64,000 nucleotides of DNA, taken from contig CP051231.1 of assembly GCA_017792405.1 (NCBI GenBank), positions 3,666,062 to 3,730,061 of the forward strand. Direction: 5' to 3'. Positions 18,460-25,867 of the stretch are shown one piece after another (the stretch's first letter is position 1; every line of letters starts with the position of its first letter). The position numbers were made by a program, and so were the translations under genes. The notes beneath the pieces are model-generated. The model did no database searches. It saw only the letters and a list, made by a program, of their open reading frames with translations, and was not told where the DNA came from. This stretch comes from Oceanicola sp. (GTDB lineage: Bacteria > Pseudomonadota > Alphaproteobacteria > Rhodobacterales > Rhodobacteraceae).

Positions 18460-19203
18460 TCAGCCGTTGTTGGTTACAAGCTTGATGTTGCGGGCGGATT
18501 CGAGCTTGCTCTGCTCGACTATGCTCATCAGGTCATCCAGAAAGATGACGAGATCTTTACATCCTCGTTCGAGCAAGGTGACGTGCTCGTTGGCCGTGCT
18601 CTTGCTGTCATCCTGTCGCATCTTGCGGATGGTCGACAGCGCATTGCTGAGGATTTCGCGCATCTCCGGACCGCAAGACGTGAGGAATTGACGGATCGTC
18701 CGCTTCATCTTGTCCTGAAAGGCTCGAGCATCGGAGATGGACGCGTAGAACATACGTCGCTCGAAGGCAGACACCATGGACTTGCGCAAGTTATCGACCG
18801 ACAGTTCTTCCTTCACTAGATAGTCGGCGCATCCTCGGCGCATTGCCTCAACCGCGATCGCACGGCGGGTGACGGAGGTGAGCATGATCGGAATGATCTG
18901 TGCCTGCTCTTCATGCCCGAGTATCACCTTGAGTGCATCAAGCCCGGTTTCCATGCCAAGATTGTAGTCGATGAAAGCGACATCGAACGGCGCGTCGAGT
19001 TTTTCACGCATTTCTGCAATCGTGTATGCCTCGGTGATTTCCAGATCGAGCCCGGCGCGCTCGCAAATGCGCTGAAGCCGGAGATGGTCGATATCATCAT
19101 CGTCGATGACCAAAGCGCGGAGGCGGGTTGGCATGGCGGTGGCGGTCGCGGTGGGGGGCGCAGGGAAGGGCACAGGCTGAGTAGACATGGCGTTATCATT
19201 CAT
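18460..19203 (-). CDS. response regulator with helical C-terminal extension
   Basis: The 247-aa product has a receiver domain at about residues 27-150 (ALVIDDDDIDHLRLQRI, phospho-Asp in VAFIDYNLGMETG, MLTSV, conserved Lys in DYLVKEEL). After it come about 95 residues of predicted helix (FQDKMKRTIRQFL, EILSNALSTIRKM, LLERGCKDLVIFLDDLMSI) with no DNA-binding motif or catalytic signature I recognise. It could be a degenerate dimerisation/phosphotransfer helix pair. It is the first gene of the signalling operon, divergent from the DUF1045 gene by 154 bases. Met6 is an alternative start. Confidence 0.85.
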   Translation of the reverse strand: MNDNAMSTQPVPFPAPPTATATAMPTRLRALVIDDDDIDHLRLQRICERAGLDLEITEAYTIAEMREKLDAPFDVAFIDYNLGMETGLDALKVILGHEEQAQIIPIMLTSVTRRAIAVEAMRRGCADYLVKEELSVDNLRKSMVSAFERRMFYASISDARAFQDKMKRTIRQFLTSCGPEMREILSNALSTIRKMRQDDSKSTANEHVTLLERGCKDLVIFLDDLMSIVEQSKLESARNIKLVTNNG

Positions 19204-19357
19204 CCTAAAGGCAAGCTGATTGCAGTGACCTTACGGATTTCGCTGTTAACATTTGGTTGCCTTCTGTGGCCAATACGCCTTCCCTTTCACTAAATCTCGC
19301 CACAGTTTGCGCCGGTCTGTCATCGAGATGTTGCTTGGCTGACAGAGAGATGGCCCG

Positions 19358-20041
19358 ATGAACAAGTTCAGCCGATACGCGATTTACTACACTCCGCCTG
19401 TGGGCGCGCTTGCAAACTTCGGGGCTAGTTGGCTTGGCTGGGATGCCGAGTTGGGTCGGGAAGTTGCGCAGTCGGAAGTTACCGGTCTGGACATGGCTGC
19501 GCTCACGGAAGCGCCGCGCAAGTACGGTTTTCATGGAACGATCAAACCACCCTTCCGGCTAGTGCAGGGCAAGCATAGGGAAGGCTTGGAGGCCACGCTG
19601 TGTGAAGTATGCGCCAACACCGCGCCAGTGTCGCTGGACGGCTTACGCCTCGCCGCATTGGGTCGGTTTCTGGCGCTCGTACCGGAGGGTGATGTCACCC
19701 CTCTTTCGGATCTCGCAGCGAAGGTTGTGACGGAACTGGATGGCTTTCGGGCTCCTCCCGGCGCCGCTGAGCTGGATCGAAGACGTCAGTGCGGGCTGAC
19801 GGCGCGGCAGGACTCGCTGTTGCTCCGTTGGGGCTATCCTTACGTTTTGGATGAGTTCCGCTTTCATCTCACGCTGACAGGCGCTCTTGATGCGTTGACC
19901 GCGCGCCGTGCAGAGGTTGCGTTGGGGTCCGCGCTGAGTCAGCTGAGCCTTTCGCCATTCCAGATCAGGTCTCTTTGCCTCGTCGGCGAAGGCGATGACG
20001 GCCGGTTCAGGCTGATCCGGCGCGTGCCGTTGGTCGGTTGA
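19358..20041 (+). CDS. DUF1045 protein (2H phosphoesterase fold)
   Basis: Member of the DUF1045 family, often annotated as a putative phosphonate metabolism protein because relatives occur in C-P lyase operons. The 227-aa product has both HxTx motifs of the 2H phosphoesterase superfamily: HGTI (GFHGTIKPPF, about residue 60) and HLTL (FHLTLTGAL, about residue 168). A cyclic phosphodiesterase activity is therefore likely. No phn genes are present in this window, so a link with phosphonates is not supported here by context. It is followed after 45 bases by the BKACE-like gene in the same direction. Confidence 0.85.
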   Translation: MNKFSRYAIYYTPPVGALANFGASWLGWDAELGREVAQSEVTGLDMAALTEAPRKYGFHGTIKPPFRLVQGKHREGLEATLCEVCANTAPVSLDGLRLAALGRFLALVPEGDVTPLSDLAAKVVTELDGFRAPPGAAELDRRRQCGLTARQDSLLLRWGYPYVLDEFRFHLTLTGALDALTARRAEVALGSALSQLSLSPFQIRSLCLVGEGDDGRFRLIRRVPLVG

Positions 20042-20086
20042 CGCTTCGGCTCGAGCGCAGGAGTTTAGCACGGAGGAGATTTGGCC

Positions 20087-20830
20087 ATGTCGCTACCATA
20101 CTTGATGGTCGCCCCCAATGGGGCGAGTAAAACGCACGACGATCACCCGAGGGTGCCACTAACCCTATGGGAGGTTGTCCAGTGCGCGCGTGATTGCGAG
20201 GCGGCCGGAGCAGACGGATTGCATTTGCATTTGCGCGACGATGAGGGTGGCCACCTGCTGGACTCTGGTGCTTACCGAGAGGCGCTTGCGGAACTGGCTC
20301 AGTCTCTGCCGGATTTGGCAGTTCAGGTTACGACGGAAGCTGGCGGACGCTATGGCCCGGCGCATCAGGCCCACGTGGCGCTGCACTCGGGCGCAGATAT
20401 GGTCTCCGTCTCAGTGCGTGAGATTTGCCGCGACGGGGATGGTCTGGCTGCCCGGTTCTATGCGGAGGCCGAGGCTCGCGGGATAGCGGTGCAGCACATC
20501 CTCTATGATGTTGAAGATTCGCGACATCTTGAGCGAGTATTGCCGGGAGGTTTGCAGCCAGAGACTCAACTGATCTTCGTGTTGGGGCGTTATGTGGCGG
20601 GTCAGGCTTCGGAGCCTAATATGCTAGAGCCATTTTGGGACTGGCTGGGCGGACGCGAGGCGGACTGGGCCGTCTGTGCCTTTGGGCAAGGTGAGACCGC
20701 GTGCCTGCGGGCGGCTGTTGCCGCAGGTGGAAAAATGCGTGTCGGGTTTGAGAATTCGCTGGTTAACGAGGATGGCACGTTGGCGACAGACAACGCAGAG
20801 CGCGTGGCTGCGGTCTCGGCGTTTCTATAG
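20087..20830 (+). CDS. beta-keto acid cleavage enzyme (BKACE/DUF849) family protein
   Basis: Zn-dependent enzymes of this family condense a beta-keto acid with acetyl-CoA to give acetoacetate and a CoA ester. The 248-aa protein has the metal motif in GADGLHLHLRD (about residues 46-56) and VQVTTEAGGRYGP with the conserved Glu, plus VSVSVREI and the C-terminal VGFENSL. It is shorter than the usual 270-310 residues. ATG at 20087 is chosen because GGAGGAG at 20072-20078 precedes it by 8 bases. The substrate is not deducible. Confidence 0.85.
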   Translation: MSLPYLMVAPNGASKTHDDHPRVPLTLWEVVQCARDCEAAGADGLHLHLRDDEGGHLLDSGAYREALAELAQSLPDLAVQVTTEAGGRYGPAHQAHVALHSGADMVSVSVREICRDGDGLAARFYAEAEARGIAVQHILYDVEDSRHLERVLPGGLQPETQLIFVLGRYVAGQASEPNMLEPFWDWLGGREADWAVCAFGQGETACLRAAVAAGGKMRVGFENSLVNEDGTLATDNAERVAAVSAFL

Positions 20831-21072
20831 TGTAACTGCCGAAGAGCATTCTTCTAGTCGAAGTTTTTGCCAAAAGGCAGTCGTCTGGAAGTCTTTGTGG
20901 CGGCTACTTCCGCGCGAACGACGAGCACTTTCACGTTCCTAGACGTGAGGAGGGTCCTGGCCCTCAAATCCTAGCCTTAAACGTTTGTTCGTGTCGCACG
21001 CTGAATCCAGCCTTCATCGCCTTGTTGTAGCCGGTCTCAAGGCATAGAGCGGTGGTAACCAAGGAGGCACTC

Positions 21073-22326
21073 ATGCTGGGCAACAACGCAGGTTTGATCG
21101 AAGAGGTTCGGGCGCGGTTTGCCCATGTCGAGAGTGATCCGTTCACCGGCGAGAGGATCTTCTTTGAGAACGCGGGCGGGGCGCTGACGCTGAAGAGCGT
21201 GGTTGAGACTTCCGCCACCTTTGCCGCGATCCCCGACAACCAAGGGCGCGACAACCCGATGTCGGCCCACCTGGTTGCAGTCATTGCCAAGGCCAAGACG
21301 GATGCGGCCTGCTTTCTCAACGCCAGCGGCGGGCAGGTGATCGTGGGCGAGAGCGGCACCGAGCTGCTCTTCCGCCTGGCGCGCGCCGCCTGCAACGCCT
21401 GGAAGGGAAAGGGCGGCAAGGTCATCAGCTCGACGATGGAGCACCCCGCGAGCCGCTCAGCGGCGGCACTGGGGGCCGAGGCGGCCGGGCTGGAGCACAT
21501 CGTCGTCGCCCATGACGACGCCAGCGGCACCGTCGGCCCCGATGCCTATGCCGTAGCCATGACGCCCGATGTGCGGGTGGCCACCATCGTGCATGCGTCG
21601 CCGGTGACCGGCATGGGGATGGACGTGGCGGCCATCGCGGCGGCGATCCGCGCCGTCTCGCCGGAGTGCACAATCATCGTCGACGGGATCCAGCACGCCG
21701 CCCACGGCCATGTCGACGTGACGGCGGCGGGCGTGGATGGCTATGTGGTCTCTCCCTACAAGATGTTCGCGCGCCACGGCTTCGGCCTCGCCTGGCTCTC
21801 TGACCGGCTCGCGGCCTGCCCGCATGACACGCTCCAAGGCGGCGGCTCCTGGGAGATGGGCACGCGCGACACCGGGGCCTATGCCGCCTTCTCCGACGTG
21901 ATCGACTACTTCATATGGCTCGGCGAGGCGGTGGGGGCAACCGGCGACCAGCGCGCCAAGATCGAGGCGGCGGCCAAGGCGATCCACGCCCACGAATGGG
22001 ACCTGACCGAGGCCATGCTGCGCGGCACTGGCAACCAGAAGGGCCTGACCGAGCTGCCCGGCGTCACTGTGCTCGGCGGTGCCGACAACCCGGCGCGCGA
22101 GGGGCTCGTATCGCTCGTTGTCGATGGCATGACGGCCGAGGCGCTGGTGTCGGCCCTGCGTGAGCGCGGCATACGCACACACGCCCGCAAGGCCGACCAC
22201 TACTCGGGCAACGTGCTCACCCCGCTCGGCTACGACGGCTGCCTGCGGGTCTCGATGTGCCACTACAACACCGAGGGCGAGGTTGCGGCCTTTCTTGCCG
22301 CGATGGCCGAGATCACCGGGGCCTAG
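21073..22326 (+). CDS. class V aminotransferase (cysteine desulfurase-like)
   Basis: PLP enzyme of the SufS/NifS-like fold. The 417-aa product has VIVGESGTELLFRLA, STMEHPASRSA (the PLP-stacking His), IVDGIQHAAHGHVDV (the Asp and His contacting PLP) and the PLP lysine in GYVVSPYKMFARHG. A C-terminal VSMCHYNTEGEV replaces the flexible active-site cysteine loop of true desulfurases, so the reaction may differ. Start is ATG at 21073, 5 bases after AAGGAGG. Third codon positions are almost all G/C, unlike the genes to its left. It overlaps the end of the convergent DUF1772 gene by 4 bases. Confidence 0.88.
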   Translation: MLGNNAGLIEEVRARFAHVESDPFTGERIFFENAGGALTLKSVVETSATFAAIPDNQGRDNPMSAHLVAVIAKAKTDAACFLNASGGQVIVGESGTELLFRLARAACNAWKGKGGKVISSTMEHPASRSAAALGAEAAGLEHIVVAHDDASGTVGPDAYAVAMTPDVRVATIVHASPVTGMGMDVAAIAAAIRAVSPECTIIVDGIQHAAHGHVDVTAAGVDGYVVSPYKMFARHGFGLAWLSDRLAACPHDTLQGGGSWEMGTRDTGAYAAFSDVIDYFIWLGEAVGATGDQRAKIEAAAKAIHAHEWDLTEAMLRGTGNQKGLTELPGVTVLGGADNPAREGLVSLVVDGMTAEALVSALRERGIRTHARKADHYSGNVLTPLGYDGCLRVSMCHYNTEGEVAAFLAAMAEITGA

Positions 22327-22829
22327 GCTCCGGTCGACCGCGCCGCCAGCAGGGCCGCGCCGGCGAGCGCGAGCCCTAGGCCGGTGAGCGCGGTGCGGGT
22401 CTGGTTCCAAACCTGCCAGGGGGCGGAATATTCGGACCAGACCGTCGCGGCATGCGCTTCGATCTGCGCCTCGGTTACGAGGGCCAGAGCCTCGTTCATC
22501 GGAACGTTGACCACCATGGTCAGCACCGTGCCGCCCAGCAGTACCACGCAGCCGGCCAAGGCCATGAGACTTGTGACCGCGCCGGGCTGACCGCTCTTCC
22601 ATGCCAGCACGGCGGTGACGAGCAACAACGGGCCGGTGGCAAAGAAAGCCGGGGCGAACACTACGTTACGGACAGAAGCGTTCATCGCCTGCATCGCGCG
22701 GATCGCCACCTCCGGCGCCGCGGCATCGAGCCCCCACATGGTCGAGCAGACCCAAGCATAGAAGAACCCGAACAGGGCGCCGTTGAGCAGAAGCGCCACG
22801 AGGGCAGAGAAGCGAAAGGCGAGGGTCAT
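22323..22829 (-). CDS. DUF1772 (anthrone oxygenase-like) membrane protein
   Basis: Small integral membrane protein, 168 aa from MTLAFRFSALVALLLNGALF, with four predicted helices. The motif region of the DUF1772 family is visible in FYAWVCSTMWGLD, AIRAMQAMN and VPMNEAL. Relatives include fungal anthrone oxygenases, but bacterial members have no assigned function. It is divergent from a TetR regulator with a palindrome between them, so it is probably the regulator's target. Confidence 0.8.
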   Translation of the reverse strand: MTLAFRFSALVALLLNGALFGFFYAWVCSTMWGLDAAAPEVAIRAMQAMNASVRNVVFAPAFFATGPLLLVTAVLAWKSGQPGAVTSLMALAGCVVLLGGTVLTMVVNVPMNEALALVTEAQIEAHAATVWSEYSAPWQVWNQTRTALTGLGLALAGAALLAARSTGA

Positions 22830-22865
22830 GCTGCGATCTGTACATTGAGTTACGCTTTTACCGTA

Positions 22866-22885
22866 TCCGTAATGTGATATACGGA
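22866..22885. promoter_or_regulatory. TetR-family operator (palindrome)
   Basis: TCCGTA (22866-22871), 8 bases, TACGGA (22880-22885). An overlapping CCGTAT...ATACGG pair spans 22861-22884. The palindrome lies in the 80-base gap between the DUF1772 gene and the divergent TetR gene, as expected for an autoregulated TetR operator. Confidence 0.6.
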
Positions 22886-22909
22886 AAAGTGTCAACAAGG
22901 GATTGCACT

Positions 22910-23521
22910 ATGCGCGACGAGACCCGGGCGAGGCGGGAAGCCGAGATCATCGACGCGGCCTATGCGCTGCTCGAGCAGAAGGGCGCTGCGGGCATGTCGA
23001 TGCTGGCCGTCGCCAAGGCGGCGAAGGCTAGCAACGAGACCCTCTACAACTGGTACGGCGACAAGCTTGGCCTGTTCCGGGTGATGGCCGAGCGCAACGG
23101 CGAGTCCTTGGTGGCGCGGCTGGAGGCGGCACTGGCCGAGGATGCCTCGCCGCTCGAGGCGCTCGACGGCCTGGGGCCGGTGCTGCTTGAGCTGCTCACC
23201 GCGCCCCGCGCTGTAGCTTTGGCCCGAGCGGCCGCGGGCGACCCTACAGGCAGCTTGGGCGCCGCGCTCGCGGACGCCGGTCGGAACCAAGTTAAGCCCA
23301 TGATTGCGGCACTCTGCCAGAAGGCTCTGGACGAGCGCGCATTAAAGGGTGGCGATGCAGGAGCGATTTGCGACACTTACATCGCCCTGCTGCTTGGAGA
23401 CTTCCAAATCCGTCGCGCGATCCACGCTGCTCCGCAGCCCACCAAGGCGGAAATCAGGTCGCGCGCGGACCGGGCGTTGATGCTCACGTGGAAGCTCTAT
23501 GCCCGGGAGGACACACGTTAA
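22910..23521 (+). CDS. TetR-family transcriptional regulator
   Basis: Repressor of 203 aa with an N-terminal HTH at about residues 10-55 (AEIIDAAYALLEQKG, MLAVAKAAKASNETLYNWYGDKLGLF) and an all-helical ligand-binding C-terminal part of unknown specificity. Start ATG at 22910 is chosen because the upstream frame would run through the operator. Codon use changes inside the gene: the first two thirds are strongly G/C-ending, while from about base 23,260 codons such as CAA, GTT, ATT and TTA appear. Confidence 0.9.
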   Translation: MRDETRARREAEIIDAAYALLEQKGAAGMSMLAVAKAAKASNETLYNWYGDKLGLFRVMAERNGESLVARLEAALAEDASPLEALDGLGPVLLELLTAPRAVALARAAAGDPTGSLGAALADAGRNQVKPMIAALCQKALDERALKGGDAGAICDTYIALLLGDFQIRRAIHAAPQPTKAEIRSRADRALMLTWKLYAREDTR

Positions 23522-23603
23522 GGTTTTAACGGCTTATATGTGCATTGCAGCATCGCAGCGGCGTGGGTTGCCAGCATGCCCGGGGGTACATACATGGGTG
23601 ATC

Positions 23604-24398
23604 ATGCGCCGATTCATACCCTTCGTCGAAAAACCTCCGTTGATTGCCGTAGTGCGCCTGCAGGGCGCCATTGGGGTAGGCGCGCGGGGTATGAGTGATG
23701 CCGGCATGGCGTCAGGCATCGAGCGCGCTTTCGTACGCGGGAAGCCTGCAGCGATCGCTCTGCAGATCAATTCACCCGGTGGCTCCCCGACCCAAAGCGC
23801 CATGATCGCAGCGCGTATTCGCCGACTTGCTGATGAAAAAGATGTGCCGGTCTTTGCCTTCGTCGAAGACGTCGCTGCTTCTGGCGGGTACTGGTTGGCA
23901 ACCGCAGCTGACGAGATCGTTGTTGATGCAAATTCGATCACCGGCTCAATCGGTGTGATCTCGGCCAGCTTCGGTCTGCACGAATTCATAGGCAAGCACG
24001 GTATCGAGCGACGGGTCCACTCCGCCGGGCAAAGCAAGAGCTTCATGGATCCGTTTCGGCCGGAGAAACCCGAGGATGTCGAGCGTCTCGAGGCACTTCA
24101 GAAAGTTATCCACGACAACTTCATCGAGCAGGTCAAAGCACGGCGCGGTAGCAAACTCCCAGAAGGTGTCGACTTGTTCACGGGCGATATCTGGGTTGGG
24201 CGCCAAGCCGTTGACCTCGGTTTGGCCGATGCAGTCGGACATCTCATTCCAACCATGAAAGAGCGCTTCGGGGAGAAGACCCGGTTTGCCGTGTACGGCC
24301 CAAAGCGGGGCCTCTTGCGGCGGTTGGGCGCGGAGGCCGTGAACGGAGCGGTCGGCGCTGTGGAAGACCGCGCGATGTGGGCAAGGTTCGGGCTATAG
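23604..24398 (+). CDS. S49-family signal peptide peptidase-like serine protease (SppA-type)
   Basis: Protease with a Ser-Lys dyad that degrades cleaved signal peptides or other membrane-associated peptides. The 264-aa protein has the nucleophile in VEDVAASGGYWLA and the general-base lysine in SAGQSKSFMDPFRP, with ALQINSPGGSP near residue 55. It is a half-length SppA, without the N-terminal duplicated domain of E. coli SppA and without a clear membrane anchor. The start MRRFIPFVEKPP is preferred over an ATG 105 bases upstream. The next gene starts directly after its stop. Confidence 0.88.
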   Translation: MRRFIPFVEKPPLIAVVRLQGAIGVGARGMSDAGMASGIERAFVRGKPAAIALQINSPGGSPTQSAMIAARIRRLADEKDVPVFAFVEDVAASGGYWLATAADEIVVDANSITGSIGVISASFGLHEFIGKHGIERRVHSAGQSKSFMDPFRPEKPEDVERLEALQKVIHDNFIEQVKARRGSKLPEGVDLFTGDIWVGRQAVDLGLADAVGHLIPTMKERFGEKTRFAVYGPKRGLLRRLGAEAVNGAVGAVEDRAMWARFGL

Positions 24399-24575
24399 AT
24401 GTTGCTCAAGGCTGTCATCCTCTTTCTGGCCGTGATGGGCCTGCTGGCGATCTTCGGTAAGAAGAAGGTTTCCGGCAAAAAGCCAGCGCCGAAACGGATG
24501 GAGTCGGCAAAGAGGTGCCCGGATTGTGGCAATTACCGGATCGGGACGGGCGACTGTGCCTGCGGGAAGCGCTAA
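24399..24575 (+). CDS. 58-residue membrane-anchored zinc-ribbon protein
   Basis: Below common ORF length cut-offs but well supported: ATG immediately follows the peptidase stop and the next gene starts 3 bases after its own stop. The product begins MLLKAVILFLAVMGLLAIFG, a single hydrophobic segment. A lysine-rich linker (KKKVSGKKPAPK) follows, then a C-terminal four-cysteine motif CPDCGNYRIGTGDCACGKR, which looks like a zinc ribbon (CxxC plus CxC). Function unknown; position suggests a role with the S49 peptidase. Confidence 0.75.
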   Translation: MLLKAVILFLAVMGLLAIFGKKKVSGKKPAPKRMESAKRCPDCGNYRIGTGDCACGKR

Positions 24576-24578
24576 AGC

Positions 24579-25544
24579 ATGACCTATGATCTCATGATCG
24601 CGGGGCTTGGCCTTGTGATCCTGCTGTTGGCGGGCGACGCGTTGGTGCGAGGTGCCGTCAACATCGCACTTCGACTGGGCATCCCGGCGCTCATCGTCTC
24701 TCTAACTATCGTGGCATTCGGCACCTCGGCGCCAGAACTTCTGATTTCAGTCAAAGCCGTGCGCGACAACGCTGGCGGGCTGGCGCTCGGTAATGTCGTC
24801 GGATCGAACATAGCCAACATTTTGCTCGTGCTCGGCGTGCCCGCTTTGATGCGTGTCTTGGCGACTAAAGATCACGACACCCGCCGTAGCTTCATGTTCA
24901 TGGTGGCGGGGTCTCTGCTCTTCATTGCTCTCTGCTTCCTAGGTCCAATCCGCTGGTGGCACGGACTCGTTCTTGTCGCTGCCCTTGCGGGAGTTCTGTG
25001 GGATGCAATCCACACCGCGCGCAGTCACCGTCGGGCTACAGCCACGCAGGACTATGGCGCGGACGAGGAAGAGGAGTTGGAAGGCGCCGACCCGACGATG
25101 CCTTGGTGGAAGATTGGTGTGTTCACCGTCCTTGGGCTCGTCGGTTTGCCACTCGGAGCAGATCTCCTCGTCGACAGTTCTGTTCGCATTGCGACCGTGC
25201 TGGGAGTTTCCGACACGGTGATTGGCCTTACGCTAGTGGCTATTGGAACATCTTTGCCCGAGCTTGCGACCACGGTTATGGCTGCGCTCCGCAACCAGGC
25301 TGATGTGGCGCTTGGCAATGTGATCGGCTCCAACATGTTCAACCTTCTGGCAATTATCGGTATCGCAAGCTTCGTCGGCCCGATCCCGGTCGACCCGGAA
25401 ATCCTACAGTTTGATCTGTGGGTCATGTTGGCGGCGTCGTTGGCCCTGATTCCCTTTGTCTTCCTCCGCCAAAATATGGGCCGTGCTGTCGGCGTGATAT
25501 TCAGTCTTCTCTACGTGGCATATCTTGTGGTCGTCGTCAGCTGA
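24579..25544 (+). CDS. calcium/sodium:proton antiporter of the CaCA family (YrbG-like)
   Basis: Integral membrane exchanger, 321 aa, with about ten hydrophobic helices in two inverted halves. The two alpha-repeats are visible: VAFGTSAPELLIS followed by GNVVGSNIANILL (residues about 45-90), and VAIGTSLPELATT followed by GNVIGSNMFNLLA (about 220-265). The acidic stretch DEEEELEGAD between the halves is a cytoplasmic loop. Ion specificity cannot be determined from sequence. Confidence 0.92.
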   Translation: MTYDLMIAGLGLVILLLAGDALVRGAVNIALRLGIPALIVSLTIVAFGTSAPELLISVKAVRDNAGGLALGNVVGSNIANILLVLGVPALMRVLATKDHDTRRSFMFMVAGSLLFIALCFLGPIRWWHGLVLVAALAGVLWDAIHTARSHRRATATQDYGADEEEELEGADPTMPWWKIGVFTVLGLVGLPLGADLLVDSSVRIATVLGVSDTVIGLTLVAIGTSLPELATTVMAALRNQADVALGNVIGSNMFNLLAIIGIASFVGPIPVDPEILQFDLWVMLAASLALIPFVFLRQNMGRAVGVIFSLLYVAYLVVVVS

Positions 25545-25867
25545 TCCCTAGTCGCCGAAAGTTGCCGTGGCGTCCGGTTGTCTCCTGACAATCAAGGCAT
25601 GAATACCGTGGGATACAGAGTTATCCCGCGTAGCCGAGAACGTTACAAAACCTTTAGAAATTCCTTAATGAAATCATTTATTTACAAAACTGAAGAAAAA
25701 ATAGTGCGCAATTACAACGCCTTAACGTCACGCATAAAATTTAGGCAAACTCCAGAATCCGCCGTGATTCAAAGAGATTTTCCATTCCATGAGGGTTTCT
25801 CCAAAGAGTTATCCACAGAAACCGTGGAGAGCTTTCCTCTTGCCCCTGTCCGACTACCATTGCAGCC
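25545..25867. other. AT-rich intergenic region with DnaA-box-like sites
   Basis: This 323-base gap has no convincing gene; a 97-codon open frame in it has no family features. Its central part, about 25,600-25,830, is far richer in A+T than the surroundings. It holds TTATCCACA (25809-25817, perfect DnaA box), TTATTTACA (25678-25686, one mismatch) and TTATCCCGC (25621-25629, two mismatches). It may be an origin-like or DnaA-regulated region, or simply the promoter of uvrC. Confidence 0.45.
25809..25817 (+). promoter_or_regulatory. consensus DnaA box
   Basis: TTATCCACA, an exact match to the E. coli-type DnaA consensus, 51 bases before the uvrC start. A single 9-mer can occur by chance; its placement in an AT-rich gap with two weaker neighbours raises interest. 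Confidence 0.5.

Noticed and set aside
23515-23535. TTAAGGTTTTAA as a CtrA binding site
   Set aside because: The spacing between the TTAA halves is 4 bases, whereas CtrA full sites need 7.
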